From NCBI RefSeq assembly GCF_900104475.1, contig NZ_FNJR01000006.1:1-64000 (forward strand): 64,000 nt of DNA, read 5' to 3'. Both the position numbers and the translations under genes were made by a program. Every line of letters begins with the position of its first letter. Position 1 is the stretch's first letter. Shown piece by piece: positions 22,199-30,375 of the stretch. The stretch is from Actinopolyspora xinjiangensis. Its GTDB lineage: Bacteria > Actinomycetota > Actinomycetes > Mycobacteriales > Pseudonocardiaceae. Under the pieces are notes generated by a model. It saw only the letters and a program-made list of their open reading frames with translations. It made no database searches and was not told the origin of the DNA.

Positions 22199-23704
22199 CT
22201 ATACGAACGCGAACTTCGGCGCCCTCTTCGGTTTTTTGATCTGGTCAATGCGGGTCACGAACACCCGGCGGGCCACAATCACCCCGGTCAGCGGAGAAAT
22301 GTCGACCTCAACGTTCTTGCGCCCCAGCACCTCGACATCGCCCACCGGACGAGCACGGGCACCGTGCACCGCCGTGTCCAGCTCGCCCTGCCCGATATGC
22401 CGAAACGTCCGCTGGGACGCGGCGTCGAGGAACTGCCCGTACGCGGCGGCCATGTCCTGCAACGAGAACACCACCAACTCGCTGCGCTTCGGCTTGTCCG
22501 GATCCTCGGCGCGAGTGATGCCCGCGGCCTCCAGGTCAGACACCAGCGAGATCGACGGCCCCTTCGCATCCACTCCGATGCCGACCGGGTTCCACCGGTC
22601 CCGCAGGTCCAACAGCCGGTCAATGACCCACTGTGTGCCCGGACGGCGGTCGATGACCTCGGCGTGACCGAGCCTGTCCTCGCGCATCGACCACGCTGTG
22701 ATCGAGGTCCACTCTCTGTTGAGGCTGACCTCCACCGCGAACGCAATGTCGTCCCCGGCCTGCGATTCCCCGTCGAGCAGGTCCAGCCATGCGGCAGGGT
22801 CGATCACCCCGCCGTTGCTGTCGGCCTGGCGCGGCCAGATGCCGAGGATCTCGCGGGCGAACTCCTCGTGACCCATCGACCGACGGTTACGGGCGATCGT
22901 CTCCTCGGTGATGCGAATGCCTAGCGCCGGATTCGTCGCTGCCCACAGCTCGCGGTCGTCAAGGTCGATCTCGTCGAGTCGCTCCAGGTCGCCCTCGGCG
23001 CCCCAGTCCCGCCAGCCCAGCGAATCATCCCCGCCCGCGTCGGCCCGCGCCCGCAACGCGAACAACGGCGCGCCCGATTCTCCATCGAGCGGTGGCGACG
23101 AGGTGTAGATGATCTGAGGGTTCGGGCGAGCGTTCATCGTCGGCATCAAGGCCGCCTGCTGACTCGACGTGTAGGCGAACGCCTCATCGATGATGTTCAC
23201 GTCGCCACTGAAGCCACGGCCGGAGCTCTTGCTCCGGGCGATGAACTTCAGCCGCTGGCCGGTGTCCAGCCGCTCGAAGCCCTCCTCGCCGTTGGTGTTG
23301 TTGACCTTGATGTCGTCATCATCGACCAGCCCGGCGTCGATCAGCCGCCCCACATGGGTACGCATCCGCAGAAACGCTTCCATCGCGGTCTTGTACTCGT
23401 GCGCCGACCACATGATCAGCCGCTCGCCCAGCAGGAACAGAGCCGCAAGCGCTCGGGCCTCCAAAATGCCGCCCTTGCCGTTCTGCCGAGCCACGATCTC
23501 GCCGTACTCGAAGCAGGACCACTTGCCATCCTCGCGAGCGGCCAGCATCAACGTGACTGCCTGCTGTTGCCAGAAATCCAACTCCAGCCCCGCACGGGAG
23601 GCGAGCTCGATCGCTTCCGCGCCGAAACTCTCCACATAGGGCGGGGCGACCTCAACCCGCGGATGAAGAGCGCCGTGAAGCGATTCGGGAGGTGAGGTCT
23701 GCAA
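22199..23704 (-). CDS. Terminase large subunit
   Basis: A 501-residue packaging motor. The ATPase half has a deviant Walker A (ARQNGKG, residues 72-78) and Walker B (IIDEA, 171-175) plus the coupling motif IIYTSSP; the nuclease half includes FAVEVSLNREWTSITA and GIGVDAKGPS acidic motifs of the RNase-H-like fold. Family resembles phiC31/HK97-type TerL of actinophages. Its start lies 53 bp inside the small-subunit gene. Confidence 0.93.
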   Translation of the reverse strand: MQTSPPESLHGALHPRVEVAPPYVESFGAEAIELASRAGLELDFWQQQAVTLMLAAREDGKWSCFEYGEIVARQNGKGGILEARALAALFLLGERLIMWSAHEYKTAMEAFLRMRTHVGRLIDAGLVDDDDIKVNNTNGEEGFERLDTGQRLKFIARSKSSGRGFSGDVNIIDEAFAYTSSQQAALMPTMNARPNPQIIYTSSPPLDGESGAPLFALRARADAGGDDSLGWRDWGAEGDLERLDEIDLDDRELWAATNPALGIRITEETIARNRRSMGHEEFAREILGIWPRQADSNGGVIDPAAWLDLLDGESQAGDDIAFAVEVSLNREWTSITAWSMREDRLGHAEVIDRRPGTQWVIDRLLDLRDRWNPVGIGVDAKGPSISLVSDLEAAGITRAEDPDKPKRSELVVFSLQDMAAAYGQFLDAASQRTFRHIGQGELDTAVHGARARPVGDVEVLGRKNVEVDISPLTGVIVARRVFVTRIDQIKKPKRAPKFAFV

Positions 23705-24191
23705 TGCCGTTCGCCCCTCTTTCGCTTCGCTTCTCGCCCTGCGACGCCTTGCTCTTGCCGCGACCGCCGGACGCCTGGCGGAGTTCAGCCACGATCTGCT
23801 TGAACGCCGTAGCCTGCTGCCGCGCCTCCGCGAGTGCCTTGTCCATCACCACCACGACCGAACCGGACTCCTCGTCCTGCTGGAACTCCAGCCACGCCTC
23901 GCCCTGCAACTGCCGGTCGAGCTGGTCGAGCCTGTCCGCGATCCGACACGCCTCCAGCAACAGCACCATCGCCATCGGAGGCAACGAACCGTCCTCCGTC
24001 ATCTCCCGCCACAACCGCGCACCCGAGGCGCCCAACTGGGGCCGCTCCGGCTCCGTGTCACGCTCCGAAGTTGTGACATCCTCCGTGACATCCGGCGTCA
24101 GCGCAGCGCACCGGCCCGGTATGCATTTCGAGTGGTCACCCGAACGATGAGCCCGTGACCGACGCTGACGATCCGCAGCCGACTCGCTCAT
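23652..24191 (-). CDS. Terminase small subunit
   Basis: A 179-residue protein (MSESAADRQRRSRAHRSGDH), with a basic N-terminus, a central helix bundle (LWREMTEDGSLPPMAMVLLL, CRIADRLDQLDRQL) and a basic C-terminus. The segment resembling 'LW..v.....L...e...L.eACr..D.ld.L' is typical of actinophage TerS. ATG at 24191 preceded by GGAGGTGG. The long out-of-frame overlap with terL suggests coupled translation. Confidence 0.82.
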   Translation of the reverse strand: MSESAADRQRRSRAHRSGDHSKCIPGRCAALTPDVTEDVTTSERDTEPERPQLGASGARLWREMTEDGSLPPMAMVLLLEACRIADRLDQLDRQLQGEAWLEFQQDEESGSVVVVMDKALAEARQQATAFKQIVAELRQASGGRGKSKASQGEKRSERGANGIADLTSRIASRRSSSAG

Positions 24192-24480
24192 GCCCACCTC
24201 CGAGATTTCGTTCACGGGGAGATGCGTCGACGGCGGCGATGGGGTCGCCTTATCGCTGGTCAACGCGCCGAGGGTGCCCCCGCACCCCTGCCGGGGGCCT
24301 GCCCAGCACGAACGGAGCGTCGAGCACCAGCGACTCGGCAGGCGCATCACTGCTGGTCACAGCCTCACAGTGGGTGGTTCCTGCTGCGGACGCTGCTGAC
24401 GCTGCCGCCACGGGGCGGGTCCGCTTAGATCGACGGCCTACCGTGACACGGGGCGCCGGGTCGGGGTGGTCGGTGGGTGG
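24192..24480. other. Gap upstream of terS
   Basis: No gene with a credible start is seen. A plus-strand frame at about 24300-24440 has gene-like composition (SSTSDSAGASLLVTASQWVV) but no ribosome-binding site, and may be a remnant. A hairpin GCCCCCGCACCCCTGCCGGGGGC (24277-24299, imperfect) lies here. The packaging site and late promoter are likely in or near this gap. Confidence 0.4.
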
Positions 24481-24930
24481 CTACCACTCTCGGCTACGCC
24501 TGCTGGCGCTGACCACGTGATCACTGGCGTGGCTGTCACCCTGCTCGCGGTACCACCGGTCCACCACCGGCAGCATCGCCGAAGGCCGGAGTCGTTTGCA
24601 CCGCTCCCGCACGATGTGCTCGCCGGGATCGATGGTGACGATGCGCGCTCCCTGCCGCCGGTAGCGCCGGAGCGCCTCAGCTCCGGGCGTGGAGTGCAGC
24701 AGGTACACGTCCACGTCGGTACTGTGCTTGAGAGCTTCTCCGATGGCCGCTGTCCGCGCTGCCTTGGCCACGTTGACCAGGTGCCGCGGGTGCTCGTGAT
24801 TGTCGAACTCGGCGACGGTGAGTGCGTTCGCCAGCGTGTCGAAGTCGATGACGATGTCGCCGGCCTTCGCCTGCTGGCGCACCCACGTGGACTTGCCGGA
24901 CGCGGGCGGGCCGGTCACCACGGTCAGCAT
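24481..24930 (-). CDS. P-loop kinase/ATPase-like protein
   Basis: A 149-residue protein starting MLTVVTGPPASGKSTWVRQQ with a clear Walker A (GPPASGKS, residues 7-14) and a likely Walker B (IVIDFD, about 30-35). It resembles the small AAA/zeta-type kinase domains of phages (polynucleotide-kinase or nucleotide-kinase like). It lies between the HNH gene and terS, so a packaging or DNA end-processing role is possible but inferred. Confidence 0.65.
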   Translation of the reverse strand: MLTVVTGPPASGKSTWVRQQAKAGDIVIDFDTLANALTVAEFDNHEHPRHLVNVAKAARTAAIGEALKHSTDVDVYLLHSTPGAEALRRYRRQGARIVTIDPGEHIVRERCKRLRPSAMLPVVDRWYREQGDSHASDHVVSASRRSREW

Positions 24931-24932
24931 CC

Positions 24933-25214
24933 TCACCACATCCTCGACGTTCGAGGCCGTGGCTGCGTGGTCTTTTTCCACTGGTCCCTCGCGCCTTTCG
25001 TGCTGTTGCACGTCAGGTGCGCGCTGGCGTGGTTGTCCGGGTGGTTGTTGTCCGGGTTTCCGTCGAGGTGCTCCAGGCTCCACGAGAGCCGATCGGGGAA
25101 CCGCAGCTCGGTGTCGATTTCGTTGCCGCACAGCACGCACACCGCACCGGGCTGACGCAGACGCTCGATCGCTTTACGGTATCGATACCCGGATCTTCCT
25201 GCGGAACGCCCCAC
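24933..25214 (-). CDS. HNH endonuclease
   Basis: A 93-residue protein with the HNH fold: CVLCGNEID (zinc knuckle), SWSLEHLDGNPDNNHPDNHA (the His/Asn core) and HLTCNSTKGA. HNH proteins next to terminase genes are common in HK97-like phages and assist cos cleavage by the terminase. GTG start at 25214 with GGAGG nine bases upstream. A perfect 12-bp palindrome GGTATCGATACC (25178-25189) lies in its 5' region. Confidence 0.82.
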   Translation of the reverse strand: MGRSAGRSGYRYRKAIERLRQPGAVCVLCGNEIDTELRFPDRLSWSLEHLDGNPDNNHPDNHASAHLTCNSTKGARDQWKKTTQPRPRTSRMW

Positions 25215-25270
25215 GCCGCATCACCTCCGTGGCATGATGCCCGCGTCACTGATCGTGTGAGGAGTGCATC

Positions 25271-25756
25271 GTGTCTCGTAGATGGGCCGTAGGTCTCGCC
25301 CTGCTCGCCGCTGTGTCCGCCGGATGCTCGACAGGGTCGAGCGCGTCGGATGACCCGGAGGTGTCGTCCACATCGGCGCCTGCGACGTCGGAGACCGTCT
25401 CGATGTCGGCGACGGACCTCATCGACAAGTGGTCGTCTGAGCTTCAGGATGCAAGCGACATTCTCCAGCCGTGCCGACCGAAACCGTTCGACAATCCTTG
25501 CTTGGAGGGAATGGACCAGCTGGGAATGATGGCGCGCTCTCTCGAAGAGGATGCCCGCCAGGCGGGGTTCACATCGTTAGCCGACGCCGCCTCGGAGGTG
25601 GAGCGGAAAACGGATCGCTGGCTCTCGGAATGCATCTACACGAAGCGAAACACCCCGGAGCGCGTCGACTGCTGGGCCGATGCATCTGGGGTGATCTATG
25701 GTGGCGGCGCGGGAATGCTGAAGGGCGAATTGTACGCGACGACACGAACGAGCTGA
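25271..25756 (+). CDS. Lipoprotein, probable lysogenic-conversion gene
   Basis: A 161-residue secreted protein: signal peptide MSRRWAVGLALLAAVSAGCS with a lipobox-like cysteine at residue 19, a Ser/Thr-rich linker, then a helical domain with three or four cysteines (LQPCRPKPFDNPC, LSECIYTKR, RVDCWAD) that could form disulfides. It is the only plus-strand gene between 4.7 and 37.6 kb, facing the methyltransferase gene. GAGGAG lies 8 bp before the GTG. Isolated, oppositely oriented lipoprotein genes in prophages often act in superinfection exclusion or host surface change; no specific family is recognised. Confidence 0.75.
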   Translation: MSRRWAVGLALLAAVSAGCSTGSSASDDPEVSSTSAPATSETVSMSATDLIDKWSSELQDASDILQPCRPKPFDNPCLEGMDQLGMMARSLEEDARQAGFTSLADAASEVERKTDRWLSECIYTKRNTPERVDCWADASGVIYGGGAGMLKGELYATTRTS

Positions 25757-25762
25757 CCTACG

Positions 25763-26524
25763 CTATGTACTCATGTGGTCCAGTGGCTCGGCGGCTTCGG
25801 CGATGCGCTGTCGGGACACCTCGGCGTAGTGCTCGGTGATCTCGCAGCCGATGAACCGCCGCCCTTCGAGGAGGGCGGCCCGCCCGGTGGTTCCTGCTCC
25901 GGCGAACGGGTCGAGCACGGTGCCGCCGTCGGGACAGATACGCACGAGTGAGCGCATCACGTCGAGGGGTTTCTCGGTGATGTGGTGGCGCCCACCGGGA
26001 TCGTTGTTGCGGGGCACTCGGGCGTGGTAGTAGCCGGGCAGGGTGTCGCCGACGAGGCCGCGGGGGCCGGCGGTGCCCCATACGACGAATTCGGCGCTCT
26101 GGGTGAACCGGCCACGCTGCGGGCGAGCGTCGGGTTTGATCCACGGGACGACGCCGCGCCATACCCAGCCGCCGGCCTGTATCGAGTCGGTGGCGGTGGG
26201 GAGTTGTCGCCAGTCGGTGAACATCACCAGTGCGCCGCCTACCGTGGTCACTCGGAGTGCCTCGGAGAGCCACAGCGTCATCCAGTAGGCCCAGCCGTGC
26301 CCGTCGCGGTTGTCTCCGGCGAAATCGAGCGCACTGGGTAGCTCGGTTTTCGATCCGGTGTATTTCACGCGGGTGTTGCCGGTGCGGTCGCCGCGCATCA
26401 TGCCGCCGGACGAGTAGGGCGGGTCGGTGATCACGGCATCGACGCTGCCGGTGTCCATGCTGGCGAGGTGCGCGAGCGCGTCGCGCTGGTGTAACTCCCA
26501 GGTGGGCACATAACCCCCTGACAT
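25763..26524 (-). CDS. DNA methyltransferase (N4/N6, beta class)
   Basis: A 253-residue enzyme. The catalytic DPPY lies at residues 34-37 and the AdoMet-binding DPFAGAGTT at 204-212; this order defines the beta class, which makes N6-methyladenine or N4-methylcytosine. No restriction gene is beside it, so it is probably an orphan phage enzyme that protects DNA from host restriction. The ATG at 26524 overlaps the T-run of a hairpin; a GTG at 26509, after AGGGGG, is an alternative start. Confidence 0.88.
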   Translation of the reverse strand: MSGGYVPTWELHQRDALAHLASMDTGSVDAVITDPPYSSGGMMRGDRTGNTRVKYTGSKTELPSALDFAGDNRDGHGWAYWMTLWLSEALRVTTVGGALVMFTDWRQLPTATDSIQAGGWVWRGVVPWIKPDARPQRGRFTQSAEFVVWGTAGPRGLVGDTLPGYYHARVPRNNDPGGRHHITEKPLDVMRSLVRICPDGGTVLDPFAGAGTTGRAALLEGRRFIGCEITEHYAEVSRQRIAEAAEPLDHMST

Positions 26525-26556
26525 GCGAAAACCCCCGGCCTAGTGGCTCGGGGGTT
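26525..26556 (-). terminator. Hairpin/T-run at methyltransferase start
   Basis: On the minus strand, AACCCCCG and CGGGGGTT pair across an 11-nt loop, followed by TTCGCATGTC, so the candidate start ATG is four bases past the T-run. It separates the early operon from the methyltransferase. Confidence 0.65.
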
Positions 26557-26620
26557 CTCTATGGGCATACGTGTATTGCTGCTGTTGACCATTCTGCACA
26601 ACGATCGGGCGGTTGTCCAA

Positions 26621-27454
26621 TCATGATGCGCAGGTCGCGGCGCCTGCCGTTGTGCGATGTGTCATGTCGATGATGTCGCCGAGCCGATACCGGGGCCGCT
26701 GGCGGCTGTCACCGGGCAGGGGCGCGTGCTTGGCGAGCCGTCCCTCGTGTGCCCACTTGCGGAGACTGTTCACCGACACGTCACGCCCGAGCAGTGCGGG
26801 CAGGGCTCGGGCGGCTTCGGCCGCGGTCGCCAGGGTGTCGCGGGCGGCGTCGAGGAGCTGCTCGCGAAGCGTCGCCACCTCGTAGCGGCCTCCGCATTCC
26901 CGACACCCGGCGATGTCCCGGTCGGGGCGAGCGTAGATGCCGCATCGGCAGTGCGGGCAGGGGCCGCAGTAGAGCCGTTCGGGGGCGAGGTCGACCACGC
27001 GCCAGGCGCGGGCGATGGCGTCGCGCAGCTCGTCGACGAGTTCACCGGCGGCCGGGTGCCCGGCGAGCCACGTGGGGTGTCGGGCGATCCACCCGGCGAT
27101 GTCGCCGAGCGTGTCCACAACGCCGGGCGAGTGCTGCCCGTCGTAGGTTTCCCACAGGTCGCGTGCCCACGTGCCGAGCACGTTGTGCAGGTCGCGGCGG
27201 GCATCGGAGGCGGCCACGTGGAACGGCACCGGGGTTTCGTTGCCGCGGGAGCCGACGCGGTCGGTGGTGACGGCCTGCCGGGTGATGGTGATGTCGAGCT
27301 CGGCGGCGAGGTCGGCCACTCCGTTGGTGCCGTCGCGGTCACCGCGCAGGGCGTAGAGCAGCCCGCCGAGGCAGTGGGAGCACAAGTTCCCGTCGTGGGC
27401 CGTGTTCGGACATTCGGGGGAGCGGCACGGCGCCGCGTAGTCGGGGCGGGTCAT
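26621..27454 (-). CDS. Zinc-ribbon and winged-HTH phage protein
   Basis: A 277-residue protein from the ATG at 27454 (GGAGG upstream). The N-terminus has four cysteines (APCRSPEC, NLCSHC); a second set, CGPCPHCRCG and CRECGGRYE, forms a zinc ribbon near residues 180-210; the C-terminal 55 residues carry a MerR-like winged helix (VSVNSLRKWAHEGRLAKHAP, YRLGDIIDM). This arrangement recurs in actinophage early regions. A DNA-binding regulator or replication accessory is likely. Confidence 0.65.
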   Translation of the reverse strand: MTRPDYAAPCRSPECPNTAHDGNLCSHCLGGLLYALRGDRDGTNGVADLAAELDITITRQAVTTDRVGSRGNETPVPFHVAASDARRDLHNVLGTWARDLWETYDGQHSPGVVDTLGDIAGWIARHPTWLAGHPAAGELVDELRDAIARAWRVVDLAPERLYCGPCPHCRCGIYARPDRDIAGCRECGGRYEVATLREQLLDAARDTLATAAEAARALPALLGRDVSVNSLRKWAHEGRLAKHAPLPGDSRQRPRYRLGDIIDMTHRTTAGAATCAS

Positions 27455-27672
27455 GCTGTCGCCTCCTGGCGGTAGTAGTCGCGTGGCGCTCGGAGGTGCC
27501 CGACGTGCCAGCGGGTCGAGTCCCATTCCAGCGAGCGGGGGCACCGGTAGGCGTTGAGGTGTTTGCCGGGGTGGTGTGCTTTCGCGGCCTGTCGTGCGGA
27601 CCGCCGGGAGTTGTAGACCTTCTTGCCGCACGCGGGGCACTGCTCGAACGAGGACAGTGGGTGCGTGCTCAC
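27451..27672 (-). CDS. Small Cys/His protein (73 aa)
   Basis: GTG at 27672 with GGAGG seven bases upstream. The product VSTHPLSSFEQCPACGKKVY has one CxxC, then AKAHHPGKHLNAYRCPRS: a C2H2-like zinc-finger of the kind found in tiny phage proteins. Overlaps its neighbours by four bases on each side. Function unknown; may bind nucleic acid. Confidence 0.65.
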   Translation of the reverse strand: MSTHPLSSFEQCPACGKKVYNSRRSARQAAKAHHPGKHLNAYRCPRSLEWDSTRWHVGHLRAPRDYYRQEATA

Positions 27673-27989
27673 GTCCGCACCTCCTCGATCAGTTCGCCCG
27701 CGGTGCGGTTCCCGCGCTGCGCCTGCTCGTAGCAACTCCGGCTCTCTCCATCGCCGTGGCAGTACCACCGGGAGCCGATCGCGGCCGACAGCTGTTCCCG
27801 CCGGGTGCCGCACCATGTGCAGGTGCGGCGGAGTTCTCCCGGCTCGATCCCGAGCATGTCGAGCAGCTCCCGGCATTCCTCGGCGTCGCGGGAGCGCCCG
27901 GCCACCACGTAGGCGGCGGCCCGCAGGTCTCTCTGCGGGGTCTCGCCGAGCACGATGGGGGCGCGCTGGGGGGTTTCCTGGTCGGCCAT
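27669..27989 (-). CDS. Hypothetical early protein with Cys pairs (106 aa)
   Basis: ATG at 27989 directly coupled to the upstream gene. It contains CTWCGTRREQ and WYCHGDGESRSCYEQA, four cysteines that could bind one zinc ion, after a helical N-terminal half. No family recognised. Confidence 0.6.
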   Translation of the reverse strand: MADQETPQRAPIVLGETPQRDLRAAAYVVAGRSRDAEECRELLDMLGIEPGELRRTCTWCGTRREQLSAAIGSRWYCHGDGESRSCYEQAQRGNRTAGELIEEVRT

Positions 27990-28465
27990 CACGCCCACTC
28001 CCCGTAGCCCGCGGCGAGCAGGAGCGGGCACAGCGCGTCGAGCTGGAGCCACACGGGCGCGGTGCGGTTCCGGAAGCCGAGCATGTTGCGTCCGCCGTAC
28101 AGATAACCGAGATCGGCCAGCGGCAACAGCGCCCACCACAGCCCGGCGGTGGCCTGCCCACGGCGGCGGATGACGAGGATCCCGAGGTCGGCGTTCGCCT
28201 CCTCAGCCTGCCGGGTGGTCTCGGTCATCCACTTCGGAACGTCCCACCGCTGCGTGTCTTTGACCTGCCACACCAGGCCGGGTGTGCCGGTGAGGTCGCC
28301 GGGGTCGGCCACGGTGCGCTCGTCGGTGCTGTAGCCGGTGCGGACTGCTCGCTCGGCGTGCGGGAACCCGTGGTCGCGGAGGTAGCCGGCTACGCGGCGT
28401 TCCGCGTCGGCCCCTCGGCGCCGGTTGCTCCGGCCGATGTCGGATCGGGTGCGGGTGGTGGTCAT
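27989..28465 (-). CDS. Holliday-junction-resolvase-like nuclease
   Basis: A 158-residue protein (MTTTRTRSDIGRSNRRRGAD). The pattern GADAERRVAGYLRDHGF, DPGDLTGTPGLVWQVKDTQR is that of a PD-(D/E)xK archaeal-type (Hjc-like) resolvase: E near residue 24, D in DPGDL, and the QVK motif. Phages use such enzymes to resolve replication or recombination branches before packaging. It lies beside SSB in the early operon. Confidence 0.72.
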   Translation of the reverse strand: MTTTRTRSDIGRSNRRRGADAERRVAGYLRDHGFPHAERAVRTGYSTDERTVADPGDLTGTPGLVWQVKDTQRWDVPKWMTETTRQAEEANADLGILVIRRRGQATAGLWWALLPLADLGYLYGGRNMLGFRNRTAPVWLQLDALCPLLLAAGYGEWA

Positions 28466-28523
28466 CGCTGCGTCTCCGTGGGAATCGGGGGCCGCCCGGT
28501 GTGGACGGCCCGGCGGGCGGCGG

Positions 28524-28964
28524 TCAGAAAGGCGGAGAATCGTCCTGCGCGGGGGCGGGCGCGGAACCCCACGCGTCGCCGGAGCCGCCACCTCCGGAGG
28601 TGGCCTTGGTGACGCGGGCGGTCGCGTAGCGCAGCGAGGGGCCGACCTCGTCGACCTCCATCTCGACCACGGTGCGCTTCTCGCCCTCCTTCGTCTCGAA
28701 GGAACGCTGGCGCAACCGTCCCTGCACCACCACGCGCATGCCGCGGGTGAGTGTCTCGGCAACGTTCTCCGCGGCCTGTCGCCAGATGTTGCAGCGCAGG
28801 AACAGGGTTTCGCCGTCCTTGTATTCGCCTGCCTGCTTGTCGTAGTAGCGCGGTGTCGAGGCGACGGTGAAGTTCGCGACCGCAGCGCCGTTGGGGGTGA
28901 AGCGAAGTTCCGGGTCGGATGTCGTGTTGCCGATCACGGTGGTTGTTGGCTCGCCTTGTGCCAT
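28524..28964 (-). CDS. ssb: Phage single-stranded DNA-binding protein
   Basis: A 146-residue OB-fold [53 protein letters not shown] and [20 protein letters not shown], ending in a Gly-rich linker and the acidic tip DDSPPF that recruits partner proteins. GAGAGGA precedes the ATG. It works with the helicase (32135), RecT (34623) and YqaJ exonuclease (35426). A different chromosomal SSB-like gene lies at 40258. Confidence 0.95.
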   Translation of the reverse strand: MAQGEPTTTVIGNTTSDPELRFTPNGAAVANFTVASTPRYYDKQAGEYKDGETLFLRCNIWRQAAENVAETLTRGMRVVVQGRLRQRSFETKEGEKRTVVEMEVDEVGPSLRYATARVTKATSGGGGSGDAWGSAPAPAQDDSPPF

Positions 28965-29037
28965 GTCTGTTCCTCTCGGGTCGATGGGGGCGGCCGGGGG
29001 TGCCCCTCCCTCAGTCACCCCCGGCCGGTCTGGGTGG

Positions 29038-29229
29038 CTAGTCGGGCTGTCCGCGGGTGAGGGCGGCGTCGATGTCTGCGGGCGCCTGTCCGGCGCCGGG
29101 GCATCGGTAGGTCCGGCCCTCGCCGGGGTAGTGCGTGTCGACGCCGCCGGCGTGGTGCCGGACGCGTCCGGTGGTGGTGATGCTGATGGGCCGGCGGCAG
29201 TGGGGGCACTGCCCACGAGGGCGGCTCAC
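29038..29229 (-). CDS. Small zinc-knuckle protein (63 aa)
   Basis: GTG at 29229 overlapping the upstream stop. [20 protein letters not shown] followed by [17 protein letters not shown] gives a Cys2-type knuckle plus one more Cys. Common composition for small actinophage early proteins; no family recognised. Confidence 0.55.
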   Translation of the reverse strand: MSRPRGQCPHCRRPISITTTGRVRHHAGGVDTHYPGEGRTYRCPGAGQAPADIDAALTRGQPD

Positions 29230-29513
29230 TGCTCGCCCTCCTCGATGTGGTTGCACCACAGGCACTGTCGGTGTGCGTCCCACGCTTCGTCGGCGTCGTA
29301 GTCGAGGTAGTGGTGCTCGCAGGTCTCGTCGAGGTACTCGCGGAGCAGGTGCGCCAGGCGACGCTGGCTGTCGGTGGTGGCCGACACGGCGAGGTCAGTC
29401 TCGATCCGCCACAGCCACCGCCGATCGGTCGGCGTCTCGATGGGGCGTCCGTTGGGGTCGGTGGGGTCGGTGATGCTGCGGCCTGCCCAGTCGCGCCAGG
29501 TTGGCTCGGTCAT
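29226..29513 (-). CDS. Hypothetical early protein (95 aa)
   Basis: MTEPTWRDWAGRSITDPTDP, then a helix, and a His/Cys-rich C-terminus ([26 protein letters not shown]) that may bind a metal. Overlaps both neighbours by four bases. No family recognised. Confidence 0.6.
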   Translation of the reverse strand: MTEPTWRDWAGRSITDPTDPNGRPIETPTDRRWLWRIETDLAVSATTDSQRRLAHLLREYLDETCEHHYLDYDADEAWDAHRQCLWCNHIEEGEQ

Positions 29514-29701
29514 TGCGGTGTGCCTCCGATGCGGTAGGCGCGGGAGAGTTCGCGCAGCCCGGCCACTCCGGCGAGAGTTCCGGCGCCCCATCCGAGCGCC
29601 TGGTGGGCGATCAGGGGCAGCCCGAGCGCGGCGCTGGCGAGGAGCACGGCGGATACGAGCACCGCCAGCACCAGCCCGGCCACGAGTAGGGCGCGGCCCA
29701 T
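29510..29701 (-). CDS. Small membrane protein in early operon (63 aa)
   Basis: MGRALLVAGLVLAVLVSAVL continues hydrophobic for about 50 residues, giving two membrane helices, and ends ELSRAYRIGGTPQ. The ATG at 29701 has GGGAGG nine bases upstream and overlaps the upstream stop (TGATG). Function unknown. Confidence 0.6.
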   Translation of the reverse strand: MGRALLVAGLVLAVLVSAVLLASAALGLPLIAHQALGWGAGTLAGVAGLRELSRAYRIGGTPQ

Positions 29702-29964
29702 CACTGCCTCCCGCATTCGTGTTCCTCGTGGAGAGCTTCGCCAGCACGCTCCGCTCCGCGCCGCTGCTGATCGGTGAGCCGTGTGGCGTGCAGGTCACCG
29801 TCGTGCCACGACAGGAGCGCGTCGCCGCCGATCCGCCGGTCGAGCGGGTCGAACTGCTCGCCCTCGAAATCCGGAACACCGTCGGTGCTGCTGACGAAGT
29901 GCGCGAGGTACACGTCCTGCCCGCAGTCGCACCGGTGGTTGGGGCTGCCGATGTCCTGCGCCAT
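29701..29964 (-). CDS. Hypothetical early protein with CDC motif (87 aa)
   Basis: MAQDIGSPNHRCDCGQDVYL followed by acidic and then charged helical segments (TDQQRRGAERAGEALHEEHE). Three cysteines; no family recognised. Start coupled to the upstream stop. Confidence 0.55.
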   Translation of the reverse strand: MAQDIGSPNHRCDCGQDVYLAHFVSSTDGVPDFEGEQFDPLDRRIGGDALLSWHDGDLHATRLTDQQRRGAERAGEALHEEHECGRQ

Positions 29965-30356
29965 CACTGCCCACCTCCCCGCAGCGCGGCGAGCACGGCG
30001 CGGGCGGTCTCCTGGTAGTGGTTACGCAGGCTCTCGTACAGCTCGTAGGCGGTTTCCTCGCCGTACTCCGCGGCGAGCGTTCGACCTGCCTCGTCGACCT
30101 GCTCCTGCCCCTGCTCGCTGTCGGGGTCGTGGAGGGTGACGGTCACGGCCGCGGGCTGCTCGTCCTCGACGCTCGTGGCGAAGCACCCCTCGACGTGGGC
30201 GGTAGCCCTGCAGGTCGCCGAGCCGTCGCAGGTGAGCCGCTGCGTTGCCTGGAGTTCGGCGAGGTCGCGGCGTAGCTCGGTGATGATCTGGGCGTAGTCG
30301 TCGGCGCGGCGCTGTAGCTGGGCTACCATCCGCTCCGCGGGGCTGTGGTCGGTCAT
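29964..30356 (-). CDS. Hypothetical coiled-coil early protein (130 aa)
   Basis: MTDHSPAERMVAQLQRRADD and IITELRRDLAELQATQ form an N-terminal coiled coil; a central part has CDGSATCRATAHVEGCF, and the C-terminus is helical. No family recognised. It is the last of an overlapping set (29038-30356) before a hairpin. Confidence 0.6.
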   Translation of the reverse strand: MTDHSPAERMVAQLQRRADDYAQIITELRRDLAELQATQRLTCDGSATCRATAHVEGCFATSVEDEQPAAVTVTLHDPDSEQGQEQVDEAGRTLAAEYGEETAYELYESLRNHYQETARAVLAALRGGGQ

Positions 30357-30375
30357 CTGTGCCTCCAGGGGGGAG

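Noticed and set aside
24155-24520. A plus-strand gene in the gap before terS
   Set aside because: Its middle looks protein-like, but it overlaps the 5' end of terS, has no ribosome-binding site and matches no family I know; noted only as a possible remnant.
24933-26524. A restriction-modification system made of the HNH and methyltransferase genes
   Set aside because: The lipoprotein gene on the opposite strand lies between them, and HNH genes beside terminase are a known packaging arrangement, so an orphan methyltransferase is the simpler reading.
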